DNA of 42,479 nt, taken from NCBI GenBank assembly GCA_029204225.1, contig MU835017.1, forward strand, positions 1 through 42,479, read 5' to 3'. A program made the translations under genes and the position numbers. This document shows, in pieces, positions 22,399-33,266 of this stretch (positions within the stretch are counted from its first letter, which is position 1; each line of letters starts with the position of its first letter). Under the pieces are notes generated by a model. That model saw only the letters and a list, made by a program, of their open reading frames with translations. It had not been told where the DNA came from and did no database searches. The DNA comes from Diphasiastrum complanatum. Its lineage: Eukaryota; Streptophyta; Lycopodiopsida; Lycopodiales; Lycopodiaceae.

Positions 22399-22944
22399 GT
22401 GATGCTAGACAGAGATACTGGTCACTCACGAGGCTTTGGATTTGTCACATTTGCTGATCAGGAGTCATTGGATGAAGCCATTGACCGTTTTCATAATAAG
22501 GAGTTGGATGGGCGGATAATATCTGTGAATGTAGCAAAGCCTAAGGTTGAAGGAGATGGTGGATATGGTAATGACAATGGTCATAGTCGGGGGGGAAGAG
22601 GAAGCGATTGCTTCAAATGTGGAAGGCCAGGTCACTGGGCCAGAGATTGTTCGTCAAGATCTCGAGACCGATATGCTGGTAGTCGGGAATATCATCGTTC
22701 TGAAAGTCACCGAGGCAGTGATGACTATAGCATCAGAAGTGGCAGAGGCCGCTATAGTGACTATGATGACTATAATTCACGTCACGGAGATCGGTACCAC
22801 AGAGAAGGAAAGCGAGACTATCGTGATCAAGATAGTCGACATGGGGGTGCTCGAAATGGAGGTAGTAGCTACAGGGAAAAGCTAGGTCCCTATCACCGGT
22901 CCAGTGATCGAAAAGAACGCCGATCTTCTTATGATCGTCCTTGA
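22399..22944 (+). CDS. RZ-1-like RNA-binding protein, 3' coding exon
   Basis: The exon opens after an AG acceptor at 22398 and encodes 181 residues to TGA. Residues 1-45 are the second half of an RRM, with RNP1 as RGFGFVTF followed by the usual DEAI helix and DGRIISVN strand. A Gly-rich spacer leads to one CCHC knuckle, CFKCGRPGHWARDC (CX2CX4HX4C). The rest is a tail rich in Arg, Ser, Asp and Tyr with SRSRDR and GPYHR segments. This order (RRM, CCHC knuckle, RS/RD-like tail) is that of plant RZ-1 proteins, closest to the RZ-1B/1C type. These are nuclear RNA-binding proteins that work with SR splicing factors. The N-terminal exon with RNP2 lies outside what I could find. No stop or slip is seen, so the gene is probably functional. 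Confidence 0.85.
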   Translation: MMLDRDTGHSRGFGFVTFADQESLDEAIDRFHNKELDGRIISVNVAKPKVEGDGGYGNDNGHSRGGRGSDCFKCGRPGHWARDCSSRSRDRYAGSREYHRSESHRGSDDYSIRSGRGRYSDYDDYNSRHGDRYHREGKRDYRDQDSRHGGARNGGSSYREKLGPYHRSSDRKERRSSYDRP

Positions 22945-23590
22945 TCGCATGCAACCTGTAGAGATGAGGTGGTCAAAGGTTTACCCTGGCCATTTATGAT
23001 CATGTCCAGGTCTTCTGATGTACTACAGTGTATCAACAAAAGTACCGTGTTATTAACAATTCTGCTGTGCAATAGTAAATCTGCAACACTGTTTGTAAGG
23101 CTGAGGCTTGCAACTTTTTTGTGAAAGAATTTCCATGTTTACGCTCATAAATCGATTTCCACCCTTGATCAGAGAAATCTTGTATAACAGGTTTTTTTTC
23201 CTTCATGCACAAGGTTTGCTTTTGCTGTGTTGGACAAGCAGCAAGTAACTTATTTGCCTTAGTGTTCTGTTTCCATAGCAGATGAAGCAATTGACCTTTT
23301 TCTAGAGTGCTGTATACTTTCTACAAGCTGATTTGCCACTAGAACTTGTTCCTCCTATTTGAAGTACTGTGCTTATCTGATTTAATGCAATTGAAGTACT
23401 AGCAATTCAAAATCCTGCTGTCTTCCTTCTGGGATGTTGCATGCTATTCTCTGATTAAAGCTCCATGATAATTGATGCCATTTTGCCAGCAGAAGACATA
23501 CGAGGTAATGTCTATGGAGAGCAGTTTCTCTGTAGGGGCAATTTTTGTGAGCCTGATGTGTGGCTCTTTCCATAAAACTCTGTAATAAAT
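22945..23590 (+). other. Probable 3' UTR of the RZ-1-like gene
   Basis: No coding sequence. AATAAA at 23584-23589 is a candidate polyadenylation signal. The exact end cannot be set from sequence alone. Confidence 0.4.
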
Positions 23591-25279
23591 AGACTTACCA
23601 CAATCTTAGGGGATTCTTTTAAACTTCTGCATCTTTGGAAAAGGATTCAAAGGCATATGGTGATCAAAAGAATATGGAACCTCACTAAGAGTAGCCAGAA
23701 TTCTTTGTGGGATTGAATTCACTCGCTTGTAACTGTTATATTTGGATGACTTTGTGGAAGTTCATTGATGCATAATCTGAACAGAGGACGTGATGTCTGT
23801 TGATCTTCAACAGAAACTATGAGTGCTGCCAAGTTAAACAAACTGAGACTATCTTCTATGATTAGTCCAAGCATGTGGTAAATGAACAAGAACACTCTTA
23901 CAAGCTATCTATATTTCTGGCAACACCACCAAGAAGATGCTGCAAGATATCTCCTGCTTTGTACTAATCACCATTGGCAACCCCTACATGTAACAATCAA
24001 GTACATGCAGCAGCCACAAAATACATAAAATAATTTTCGTGGCAAAGAACAAACAGTTGTCTGATGATTGCTTTCCAGTCATCCATGCACACATTTGTGA
24101 TGCATCATCTTCGAGTATTGTTATCACATGAATGGAAAGAGACACACACATTAAGAGTTGGATTTGCTTATGTTATCCAGACGTTACTTCAATTTACCTG
24201 CAGTCTCAAGGTAAAACTATATCACTTTTGAACACGAGGACTTCCTCTTTGCAACAGTAGGAATTTTACCCTTGAAATTGGGCTCATCTAACAATCATTC
24301 CTCTATTCAAAGAACAAGCGAAGCATGTTTCCTTCCATTAATCATCACCTTCAAAACTCATCATACATTTACAGAGTGCACACAACACTTGGGAGAATCC
24401 ACACTCTTCTAGCATGCAGATAAAAAGAACTTGTCACAAGCAGGACCTGTATTTGAAGATCCACATGCTAGTTCCAAAAAAGTAAAAGAAAAGAGAAGGA
24501 AGAGGTGCCAGTAGCTGAGAGAAGGTTGCCATGCCAACAACTATGAGAAACTTGGACCTATGGAGGGAAGAGGAAGGGGCCCTTCTTTATCCATTTTGCA
24601 AGAAAACAAATGTAGCCAATTGCCATGATCTTCCATTTAACCTTTTAAAGAAAATGCACACGTAAAGCCTAAAACAAGGTCTCTACAAAAGAGATGCTGG
24701 AAAAGACTAGTGAGCTCTCCTCCCTTTTAAAGCCTCCTCCATTACTACCTTCCACAGGAATTCCAAGGAAATTCTTGGAACCTATCTCTCCCTCTTCCAC
24801 GTTCTCCTCTTATTGTAAGAGAATCAGAGGATTTAGCCAACATTTTTAGTGCTGGGTGGCCCAAACATAGAATCGTGCACCCTATTCCAATAATGCCATG
24901 CTGATTATAAGCTACAATTTACTAGCTAGCACCCAAAATGAGGGTCGTAATTAGACCACACCCAACAATCTCACCTTATAGGTGTAGAATTAGTAGTTTT
25001 CACTACTGTCCAAGAGCCAACTATAGTGCATCGAAGTAACTGGGCCGGTGATTATCAATGCCACGATGTAAAATTCTTCGTTCACTTTTAGAACATAATC
25101 ATGGTGCCAAGCAAATAATTGTTCAATAACTATACAGTTTGTACTATATTATGCTTGTCTAAGTTTTGATTAAGCATACATATCAATATCTTTTACTTTG
25201 AAAATACATAAACAATGTATGTAAATGATAATGCTATGAAATGTGCACAACTCATCATCAAAATAATGCATGTAGGTAT
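23591..25279. other. No gene recognised
   Basis: Mixed unique sequence with no long open frame and no repeat that I could identify. Confidence 0.5.
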
Positions 25280-25290
25280 CACACACACAC

Positions 25291-25359
<69 letters not shown>
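25280..25359. repeat. (AC)n/(GA)n compound microsatellite
   Basis: AC run 25280-25293, then GA run to 25359. Confidence 0.97.
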
Positions 25360-25361
<2 letters not shown>

Positions 25362-25365
25362 CCAA

Positions 25366-25487
25366 ATTGGCAACTCTACGGGCCACGTTTCCAAAAGACG
25401 AGCAAGCGCTCCAAGCAGTAGAAGGCCAGATGAAAACCCTCAAAAAGTAGTTCAAGGCCGTTCCGGAGTTTTCCACTGCTCTAGACG
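25366..25487 (+). pseudogene. Coding-like fragment after the microsatellite
   Basis: One frame reads TFPKDEQALQAVEGQMKTLK, then TAG, then FKAVPEFSTALDGN before a possible GT donor. Composition is protein-like (helical, charged). I do not recognise it. It could be an exon remnant or part of the same lost gene as 25779-26543. Confidence 0.25.
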
Positions 25488-25778
25488 GTAATTTACTTCT
25501 TATTTTTTAGTATTTGATTAGACTAGTTTTTTATTAATTTTCTCTGCCATTCCTGGCTTCTCCCCTCTCTAATTCTGATGTCATTCATATTTATCATATT
25601 GCATCGGAGGTCAAAAAAATATTTTTGTTTTTGATGTCCTTACTGGGTTTATCCAAGTTAAGGATTTTGACTACTTTTGTGATGTTTTTGGGAGTCCTCC
25701 ATTCCATCTTGTAGCCGGCCTTTGTGTGTCATCATTAATTTTTTGCACGATCGATGCTTCCAATTGGAGCTAGATCAG

Positions 25779-26543
25779 ATGCATCAACCCCTCTCTTCGT
25801 TTCAACCTCGTTCAACCTCCCTCTTCATTCCACCCTCGTTCATCCCTTCATCTTTACAACACTAGCAGGTACGATATGCGCTAGAATATCACCCCACAAG
25901 ATCAGAGAAGCCTTTTGATGCCCTTGTAGAGCACATTAAGCACTGCCACATCACCACCGCCGCAGTCCTTGACACTCTCCACCTCTCTTATAACGAGCTC
26001 CGAGCCCTCTATTATGACTGCCAACAATATCATCCCACCACTCTCATTGTCTGCTATAATGCGACCTTGGCTCATCATAATGCCATTGTCCAAGATCCAT
26101 CTATCCAGCATCCCTACCAGATTTCTGACTTCCCATTCATCAAATGCGCCTCCACCTTCGACTTTCATTAACTTCAGCTAACCTTTCCTCACTTCAACCT
26201 TAGAACTGACGGAGATTGCACGTTCAACCAGGACCTTCTGTATGACTCTTAGACATTAGCCACTACCACCTCTCAAATCGATCGTAACATGTCCGAATTA
26301 GAGATTGCATCTCCTCCTCATGGCCTCTCACCATCTCGCACCCCTTCCCTCCCTCGTGCTTCTTCTCTACCTCTCGCTTCCTCACCCTCTAAATCTGATC
26401 TTACAACCACCTCCATAGTTCCTCCTCGCCCAGTCAATAACCTCCCTGATCCTGTGGCGGTGCACAAACACTGGTATCACAAAGGTTTTATGATACCTAA
26501 CTCAGAGCAGCCGACACTCTTTGAAAAGCAATATCCAATATAA
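25779..26543 (+). pseudogene. Unknown 255-codon protein remnant with three stops
   Basis: A single frame runs from ATG 25779 to TAA 26543, interrupted only by TAG 25863, TAA 26169 and TAG 26250. The reading is protein-like: FDALVEHIKHC, ELRALYYDCQQYHP and HPYQISDFPFIKCASTFDFH, then a Ser/Pro-rich stretch (about 26289-26440) and HKHWYHKGFMIPNSEQP. No catalytic motif or zinc knuckle is visible. A retrotransposon Gag-like or host-derived protein are both possible. The adjacent minus-strand LTR points the other way, so it does not belong to that element's sense strand. Confidence 0.35.
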
Positions 26544-26761
26544 CTTGGAGGAGAACCAAACCATCAAATTTGGTTGTACCTCAGACGTTTTCGAGTACCG
26601 AATTCTGTATAGTACCAGATTAGGTCCATTCATAATGATTATGACCCTTCTTGATCCTAAAATCACAAAGATAGACAAGGAGATGCATCTACATCACAAA
26701 ATCTTGATTTCAAGGCAAATTTTCACATGAAACTTGACATATGCATGGATATCTTAGGCTA

Positions 26762-26773
26762 GCTCTGATACCA
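26762..26773 (-). other. Primer binding site of a minus-strand LTR element
   Basis: On minus this reads TGGTATCAGAGC, the standard complement to the 3' end of plant initiator tRNA-Met. It directly abuts the LTR end at 26774. Confidence 0.7.
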
Positions 26774-26960
26774 TGTTGAACTCCACAAATGTGGGAGTGC
26801 CAAAAAGTGTGCTATTGACCTCCTAAGGCTTTGTGATTGCTCATAAATTACACATAGATTGAAAACCAGGATCTATTCCATCAATCTATGGCAAGAGCAC
26901 TTTTCTACATGCATAAATCAACCCAAACTTTGCAAAGGGTCAGTGAAGAACATGTGAACA
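26774..26960 (-). mobile_element. 187-bp LTR (5' LTR of a truncated minus-strand element)
   Basis: On minus it starts TGTTCACATG at 26960 and ends GTTCAACA at 26774, giving TG...CA ends, and the primer site follows at once. No second LTR was found to the left, and no gag or pol sequence follows on minus. This is a truncated element. Its outer edge at 26960 coincides with the start of the CACTA-like array. Confidence 0.5.
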
Positions 26961-27880
26961 GTCCACGCGTGTGTGTATTTTTGTATGTGTAGTACATATA
27001 GTATAGTGACCCCATGAATTAATCCTATATGTACATGGTACACATGTTAAATGGAATTTTCATTGCATGTATTTTAGGGGCGACGGGTTCCCTAATGACA
27101 CTTCATAAGGGGCAAGAAAACCTCGCCCCCTAATGACACTTGATAAGGGGCAAAGAAAAAACCTGCCCCTAAATTACATCTTTAAAATTTTAAATTCACA
27201 AGGTGTGTGTGCATGCGTGCATGCATGTGTGTGTATTTTTGTATGTATGTATGTATGTATAGTACATATAGTATAGTGACCCCATGCATTAGTCCTATAT
27301 GTATATGGTACACATGTTAAATCGAATTTTCATTGCATGTATTTTAGGGGCAGAAAAAAACCCGCCCCTAATGAAACTTGATAAGGGGCAAGAAAAAACC
27401 CGCCCCTAATGACACTTCATAAGGGGCAGGAAAAAACCCGCCCCTAATATCTTTAAAATTTTAAATTCACAAGGTGTGTGTGTGTGTGTTTTTGTATGTA
27501 TGTATGTATAGTATATATAGTATAGATGCATTAATCCTATATCTATGTGGTACACATGTTAAATGGAATTTTCATTGCATGGGGCAAGGGAAAACCCGCC
27601 CCTGATGAAACCTCATTAGGGGCAAAAAAAACCCGTCCCTAAATTACATCTTTAAAATTTTAAATTCACAAGGTGTGTGTATTTTTGTATGTATGTATGT
27701 ATATTATACATATAGTATAGTGACCCCATGCATTAATCCTATATGTATATGGTACACATGTTAAATGGAATTTTCATTGCATGTATTTTAGGGGCAGGAA
27801 AAAACCCGCCCCTAATGACACTTCATTAGGGGCAAGAAAAAACCCACCCTAAATTACATTTTTAAAATTTTAAATTTACA

Positions 27881-27916
<36 letters not shown>

Positions 27917-28103
27917 TTTTGTATGTTTGCATGTATAGTACATATAGTATAGTGACCCCATGCATTAATCATATATGTATATGGTACACATGTTAAATGG
28001 AATTTTCATTGCATGTATTTTAGGGGCTGGATAAACCCCACCCCTAATGACACTTCATAAGGGGTAGGAGAAAATCCGCCCCTAATGACACTTCATTAGG
28101 GAC
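26961..28103. mobile_element. CACTA-like hairpin repeat array, left part
   Basis: Five tandem units (CATTGCAT landmarks at 27061, 27331, 27572, 27775 and 28008; periods 203-270 bp). Each contains a TG/TATG-rich part, TAGTGACCCCATGCATTAAT, and two or three inverted GGGGC(A)GG...CCGCCCCT modules. GCCCCTAATG-ACACTT-CATTAGGGGC at 27808-27833 is a 10-bp perfect stem. Such modules are typical of subterminal regions of plant CACTA (En/Spm) elements. The left terminus is missing. No transposase is seen. Confidence 0.5.
28099..28103. repeat. Target duplication of the LTR retrotransposon (left)
   Basis: GGGAC, repeated exactly at 33267-33271. The word is a variant of the array's own GGGGC motif. Confidence 0.9.
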
Positions 28104-29321
28104 TGTTGTAAAGCTACCTTTACAAGCTTTACTTCCGGCGCCATCGGCGCCAGCTATGTCCCCGGCGCCAGCAGCGCCCCTGCTGCTCCCGGCGCCACTG
28201 TGACCAGAATCCAGCCGGCGCCAAGTTCCTATGGCTGAAAATCTTTGATCGGTTCTAGCGAAGTCCAGAGAGCTCAGATCGATGTGCAATCACCTCACAC
28301 GATCTAGGCATGATTAAAGGAAGCCTGGGGATCAATAAAATCTAGAGAGAGAAAATGACTTTCTAGAAAGAGAAAATCCTAGAGAGAGAAAAACGTGCTT
28401 TACCAGCTTGGGTAGAGTGCTTGGTATGAGGGGGGGTGCCGAATCACACCAATACTATAGGGGAGTGCGGGTTGCGACTCAGGACGAGCTCCAACCAAGT
28501 CTCAGCCTCCCTTGCTGGAATGTTGTCATGGCTCTCGCCTTGGCATGCTAGCGCCCCGGAGACTAGGGTCGGTCACACACTTGAAATGTAACCTTCTCAG
28601 ATTTATCAATAAAGTGGGATTTTCCTCAAACTGACTCTGATTACCTTCTGGGTTTCAGTGTTCGGTAAAAGCGCCAGTTGTAAGGCCGCTTTCAAAATTT
28701 TTAACTTGGCACATAGCTGAGGGTCGTATCCCGGGACGCCAGCGGTATGCCGTCGGGACCATTCGGTCCGTGGCGCCAGCGGTATGCTGTCGGGACCATT
28801 TGGTCCAAGAACTGGTTGTTTCCATATTTGTCGCGGCTTGTGGTTCTGAGTGTTCCTTGCATGAACGTGAATGGGTTAAGCTCTTGGGGAACGGGCTCTA
28901 ACCTGTCGGCTGAGTTGGATGGCTTGCTTGGGTGGATGTTACCTGTTTATGGCTGTCCAGTCTGGCGTGGCGCCAGGTTGGCTTCCAGCGCTCGTGACGA
29001 AGCTTTCAGTTGGTTAAGTCTGATGTAAGTCAGACCGCTTGCTTGGAATGGATGTTACTCGTTTGTAACGAAGCTTCGAGTTGGTTAAGTTTGATGTATG
29101 TCGGGCGGCTTGCTTGGAGGGAAGTCACCCACGTCGGGACCCCCGATCTGGCATGGCGCCAGGTTGGATCTCAATGTTGGTTTTCGGAACTTCAAGTTGG
29201 TTAAGTCTGATCGTTGTTGGCGAGTTGGCTGCTTGTATGTCAAGTGGGTTTGGATGGCAAGAGTTGAAGGCTGGGAAGCTAAGTCGTGGTTCCCGGCTCC
29301 CTTTGGGATGCCTGCGCTACA
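28104..29321 (+). repeat. 5' LTR
   Basis: Starts TGTTGTAAAG, ends GCGCTACA. It carries five GGCGCC words at 28137-28222, and others further on. A polyadenylation signal AATAAA is at 28608-28613. Open frames on either strand are by-products. Confidence 0.92.
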
Positions 29322-29323
29322 TG

Positions 29324-29335
29324 TGGTATCAGAGC
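29324..29335 (+). other. Primer binding site
   Basis: TGGTATCAGAGC, complementary to plant initiator tRNA-Met, two bases after the 5' LTR. Confidence 0.9.
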
Positions 29336-29411
29336 CGACTGGCCGGTCAGCTATGCGAATCTCACGGAAATGGCCACGGTTCGGGGTTCATCAAGACAAC
29401 TGTTGTGCAAG

Positions 29412-30183
29412 GTGCTGCCCACAGTGTAAGCACGGGTGCGTCCACGGTCGGGGTGGTTGGCAGGACGGGGGCTTGATGAGTCAAAGTGCTGCCCTTGAGG
29501 TGTAAGCACGGTCAGTTTCCGCGGTTCGGGCCTGGCGCCGTCTGCACGTAGGACAGATGAGGCAATGTGCTGCCATTAGGATGGTGTAAGCACGGTCTGT
29601 GCCTTGTGGGGTGCGGGGTGACATATTCACGATGACCACCGTTCGTTTAGCTATAAGGGCTATCGACCAAATTTGGTGGGGGCGTTACTGAGGCAATGTG
29701 CTGCCTAACGGTGAAAGCACGGGTGCGTCCACGATTTGGGTGGTATGCTGCCGATCGTTTAGCTATAAGGGCTATCGACTAAATTTGGTGGGGGCGTTAT
29801 TGAGGCAATGTGCTGCCTAACGGTGAAAGCACGGGTGCGTCCACGGGGGTGGTATATTCAAGGATAGCTGCCATTCGTTTAGCTATAAGGGCTATCGACC
29901 AAATTTTGTGGGGGCGTTACTGAGGCAATGTGCTGCCTAACGGTGAAAGCACGGGTGCGTCCACGATTGGGGGGTACGCTGCCGATCGTTTAGCTATAAG
30001 GGCTATCGACTAGATTTGGTGGGGGCGTTACTGAGGCAATGTGCTGCCTGACGGTGAAAGCACGGGTGCGTCCACGGGGGTGGTATATTCAAGGATAGCT
30101 GCCGATCGTTTAGCTATAAGGGCTATCGACCAAAAAGTGGTGGGGCGTGACTGAGGCAATGTGCTGCTTAATGGTGAAAGCAC
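29412..30183 (+). repeat. Hairpin-bearing tandem array behind the primer site
   Basis: Eight copies of a GTGCT...AGCAC stem with 12-17 base loops start at 29412, 29486, 29567, 29698, 29810, 29930, 30041 and 30161. The first three lie in diverged sequence. From 29644 the array is regular, with CGTTTAGCTATAAGGGC at 29644, 29756, 29876, 29987 and 30107. Spacing alternates 112, 120, 111, 120 bp because two unit types alternate. The position just 3' of the primer site is where packaging and dimerisation signals lie in other retroelements. That role is inference. Confidence 0.85.
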
Positions 30184-32033
30184 GGATGGTTGGAGGGGTG
30201 TCCTATGTGGGCTGATTCTGTGATCGATTTGTATGGGCGCGGCCAGGCAAAGGTCCGTTGGCAGGACCATCTCAAAGGGGGACCTTGTCTTTGTTACTTG
30301 TTAGTAAACCTGCCTGAGTGTCTTACTTGTATGTATTCGTGGTGAGTCTTAGTACTCGTGCTTTGCCTTGTTTGCATGATTGCTTGTGATACAAGGAGCT
30401 GATGGCTCGAGAATGAACCTTTTCTTTTGAAGGCTGATACCATCAAACAAAGAGGACTACAGAATCTGTGGGGCGGATTTGCAGTTCAAGTACTCACACG
30501 TGAACGACAACGAAACGACTCAATGTTTGCAAAGGATGGATGGCTAGCCTATTTCTTGGGTTAGTTTCATTTGCGACAACGCCCACCAGACGCAAGCAGG
30601 AAGTCAAAAGTTGGAAAGGGCAATTTCAGGGGAGATCTTCTATGGAGCAGTTGGTCTTCATTTTGGGACGGCCACCTTCGGAACTGAAACTCACTGAGCA
30701 TGGGTGATATCCAGTATCAGTTGGGTTTTTCCTCAAAGGGGAAAAGACTAGGATCCTCTTCAGAGATTGGCAACAAGTTGGATCGAGCCATAATCCTAGC
30801 AGATGGGAAGCAAAGTGTTGGAAAGGCTTTTTGTCCGAAGAACTCTACTCTAAAGTCCGATCAGCTGATTTATTAAGTGGAGGGGAACTATCACACACAC
30901 CTCTCTCTTGGGGCAAATTTTGAATTAAAGTTGATCAAAATGGGGGCAAATTCAAGGTGACCTAGCCATACTCACACGAGGAGACTGGCGAACTTTGGAC
31001 CTAATAAGTTGACAAGTTTTTGTTGTGGAAAGGAAAGTTTGTTATAGGCTTTCTCTGGACCAGCAATGATGAGGAAACATATGAGTACGCTGGCTTGTGT
31101 TACGTGTAAGGCAGCTGATCAATGAAGGAACTGAGAAAGTTGAGTCTTGCATGAGAGACTTGGTATTTCGAACGGACGCTAAGGGACAGTTCGCGTTGAG
31201 ATCGGACTAGTGCAAACTCTGGGTGCATGTGTCTGATTCAAAGAGAGCTACTTGAAGCCAAGCTCGATGTACACTTCTTGTTTTGACTGTGAGGCAACTG
31301 ACCAGTGATAAAATTGTGAAAGTCAAGTTTTGCGCGACGGACATGGTGCTTCAAACAAACTCGAAGAGATAGTTCGGATGCGGATCAAACTGGTGCGATC
31401 CTTTGGCTTTCCACGAGGTCAATGGTTACATTTGGGCTGATTCAAAGAGCTACTTCAAGCTAAGTGAGAGGTGCATTGCGGAGTACTCAATCTTTGCCTA
31501 CCTTAAAGAGCCAAGATGGAAAAGTATCAAGATCAGGCTGGGACAAGGAGAGAAATCAAGGTGCAGAAGCAACAAGGCACGAAGTGGACCATAAAGTGTG
31601 CAATCAAACGATAAATCCTTCGGCTCAGGGAGCCTTGATACTTGTGCGGAACTGAACAAATCTGGAGCTCAGGGAGCTCAACACAAAGTGCATCAAGGAC
31701 AAATCAGGAGCTCAAAGGAGTTCCAAAGTCGAAAGTTAGAAGCGACAGGGGCGAACATTTCAAAGAAAGGCCTCTGTCACCAGTTAATAAGGTTCTCGGG
31801 TTTTACGAAAGCGATATCAAATCTACGCTTTTCCCAGACAAAGATATATTTTCAAGTTATGTAATTTTTCAGTACAAAGAGCTGAGCCTCCGACTTGTGG
31901 TGTGCCAGCTTCAATGTTAATAAAAAGTGGCTAGTAAATTGAGTACTGTGCCAAGTAGCTTAAATGTATAGTTATTTTAATTGGGAGACACCTTTACTTT
32001 AATCTGACATCTGATGAGGACATCAGATTTTAT
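30184..32033 (+). other. Non-coding interior of the LTR retrotransposon
   Basis: No long frame. Imperfect duplications are visible, for example about 31105-31270 versus 31290-31480, which share AAAGTCAAGTTTTGC-like and GATTCAAAGAG-CTACTT words. Short frames at 31403-31920 overlap each other and look spurious. Confidence 0.6.
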
Positions 32034-32047
32034 AAAGGTGGGGTGGA
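32034..32047 (+). other. Polypurine tract
   Basis: AAAGGTGGGGTGGA, with T as the only pyrimidine, immediately before the 3' LTR. Confidence 0.8.
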
Positions 32048-33266
32048 TGTTGTAAAGCTACCTTTACAAGCTTTACTTCCGGCGCCATCGGCGCCAGCTA
32101 TGTCCCCGGCGCCAGCAGCGCCCCTGCTGCTCCCGGCGCCACTGTGACCAGAATCCAGCCGGCGCCAAGTTCCTATGGCTGAAAATCTTTGATCGGTTCT
32201 AGCGAAGTCCAGAGAGCTCAGATCGATGTGCAATCACCTCACACGATCTAGGCATGATTAAAGGAAGCCTGGGGATCAATAAAATCTAGAGAGAGAAAAT
32301 GACTTTCTAGAAAGAGAAAATCCTAGAGAGAGAAAAACGTGCTTTACCAGCTTGGGTAGAGTGCTTGGTATGAGGGGGGGGTGCCGAATCACACCAATAC
32401 TATAGGGGAGTGCGGGTTGCGACTCAGGGCGAGCTCCAACCAAGTCTCAGCCTCCCTTGCTGGAATGTTGTCATGGCTCTCGCCTTGGCATGCTAGCGCC
32501 CCGGAGACTAGGGTCGGTCACACACTTGAAATGTAACCTTCTCAGATTTATCAATAAAGTGGGATTTTCCTCAAACTGACTCTGATTACCTTCTGGGTTT
32601 CAGTGTTCGGTAAAAGCGCCAGTTGTAAGGCCGCTTTCAAAATTTTTAACTTGGCACATAGCTGAGGGTCGTATCCCGGGACGCCAGCGGTATGCCGTCG
32701 GGACCATTCGGTCCGTGGCGCCAGCGGTATGCTGTCGGGACCATTTGGTCCAAGAACTGGTTGTTTCCATATCTGTCGCGGCTTGTGGTTCTGAGTGTTC
32801 CTTGCATGAACGTGAATGGGTTAAGCTCTTGGGGAACGGGCTCTAACCTGTCGGCTAAGTTGGATGGCTTCCTTGGGTGGATGTTACCTGTTTATGGCTG
32901 TCCAGTCTGGCGTGGCGCCAGGTTGGCTTCCAGCGCTCGTGACGAAGCTTTCAGTTGGTTAAGTCTGATGTAAGTCAGACCGCTTGCTTGGAATGGATGT
33001 TACTCGTTTGTAACGAAGCTTCGAGTTGGTTAAGTTTGATGTATGTCGGGCGGCTTGCTTGGAGGGAAGTCACCCACGTCGGGACCCCCGATCTGGCATG
33101 GCGCCAGGTTGGATCTCAATGTTGGTTTTCGGAACTTCAAGTTGGTTAAGTCTGATCGTTGTTGGCGAGTTGGCTGCTTGTATGTCAAGTGGGTTTGGAT
33201 GGCAAGAGTTGAAGGCTGGGAAGCTAAGTCGTGGTTCCCGGCTCCCTTTGGGATGCCTGCGCTACA
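32048..33266 (+). repeat. 3' LTR
   Basis: Same as the 5' LTR except for one extra G in the run near 32380 and four substitutions (near 32430, 32773, 32857 and 32871). AATAAA at 32553-32558. Confidence 0.92.

Larger units (their letters stand above)
28104..33266 (+). mobile_element. Complete non-coding LTR retrotransposon (LARD type), 5.2 kb
   Basis: It has 1218/1219-bp LTRs with TGTTG...CTACA ends, a primer site, a polypurine tract and a 5-bp GGGAC duplication. The 2726-bp interior has no gag, protease, integrase or reverse transcriptase frame; only short frames are present. It must therefore rely on proteins of another element. The two LTRs differ by four substitutions and one G-run indel that I could count, so the insertion is recent. 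It interrupts the CACTA-like array. The superfamily cannot be told without coding sequence. Confidence 0.9.

Noticed and set aside
22547-22954. Additional frames on both strands over the RZ-1-like exon
   Set aside because: Shadows of the CCHC/RS frame, which has clear motifs.
28044-28289. 81-codon Ala/Gly-rich minus frame, repeated at 32030-32233
   Set aside because: A by-product of the GGCGCC-rich LTR; the repeat of the frame is simply the second LTR.
28747-29505. Overlapping plus frames of 64-135 codons in the LTR and leader
   Set aside because: They overlap in different frames, recur in the other LTR and have no Gag or Pol features.
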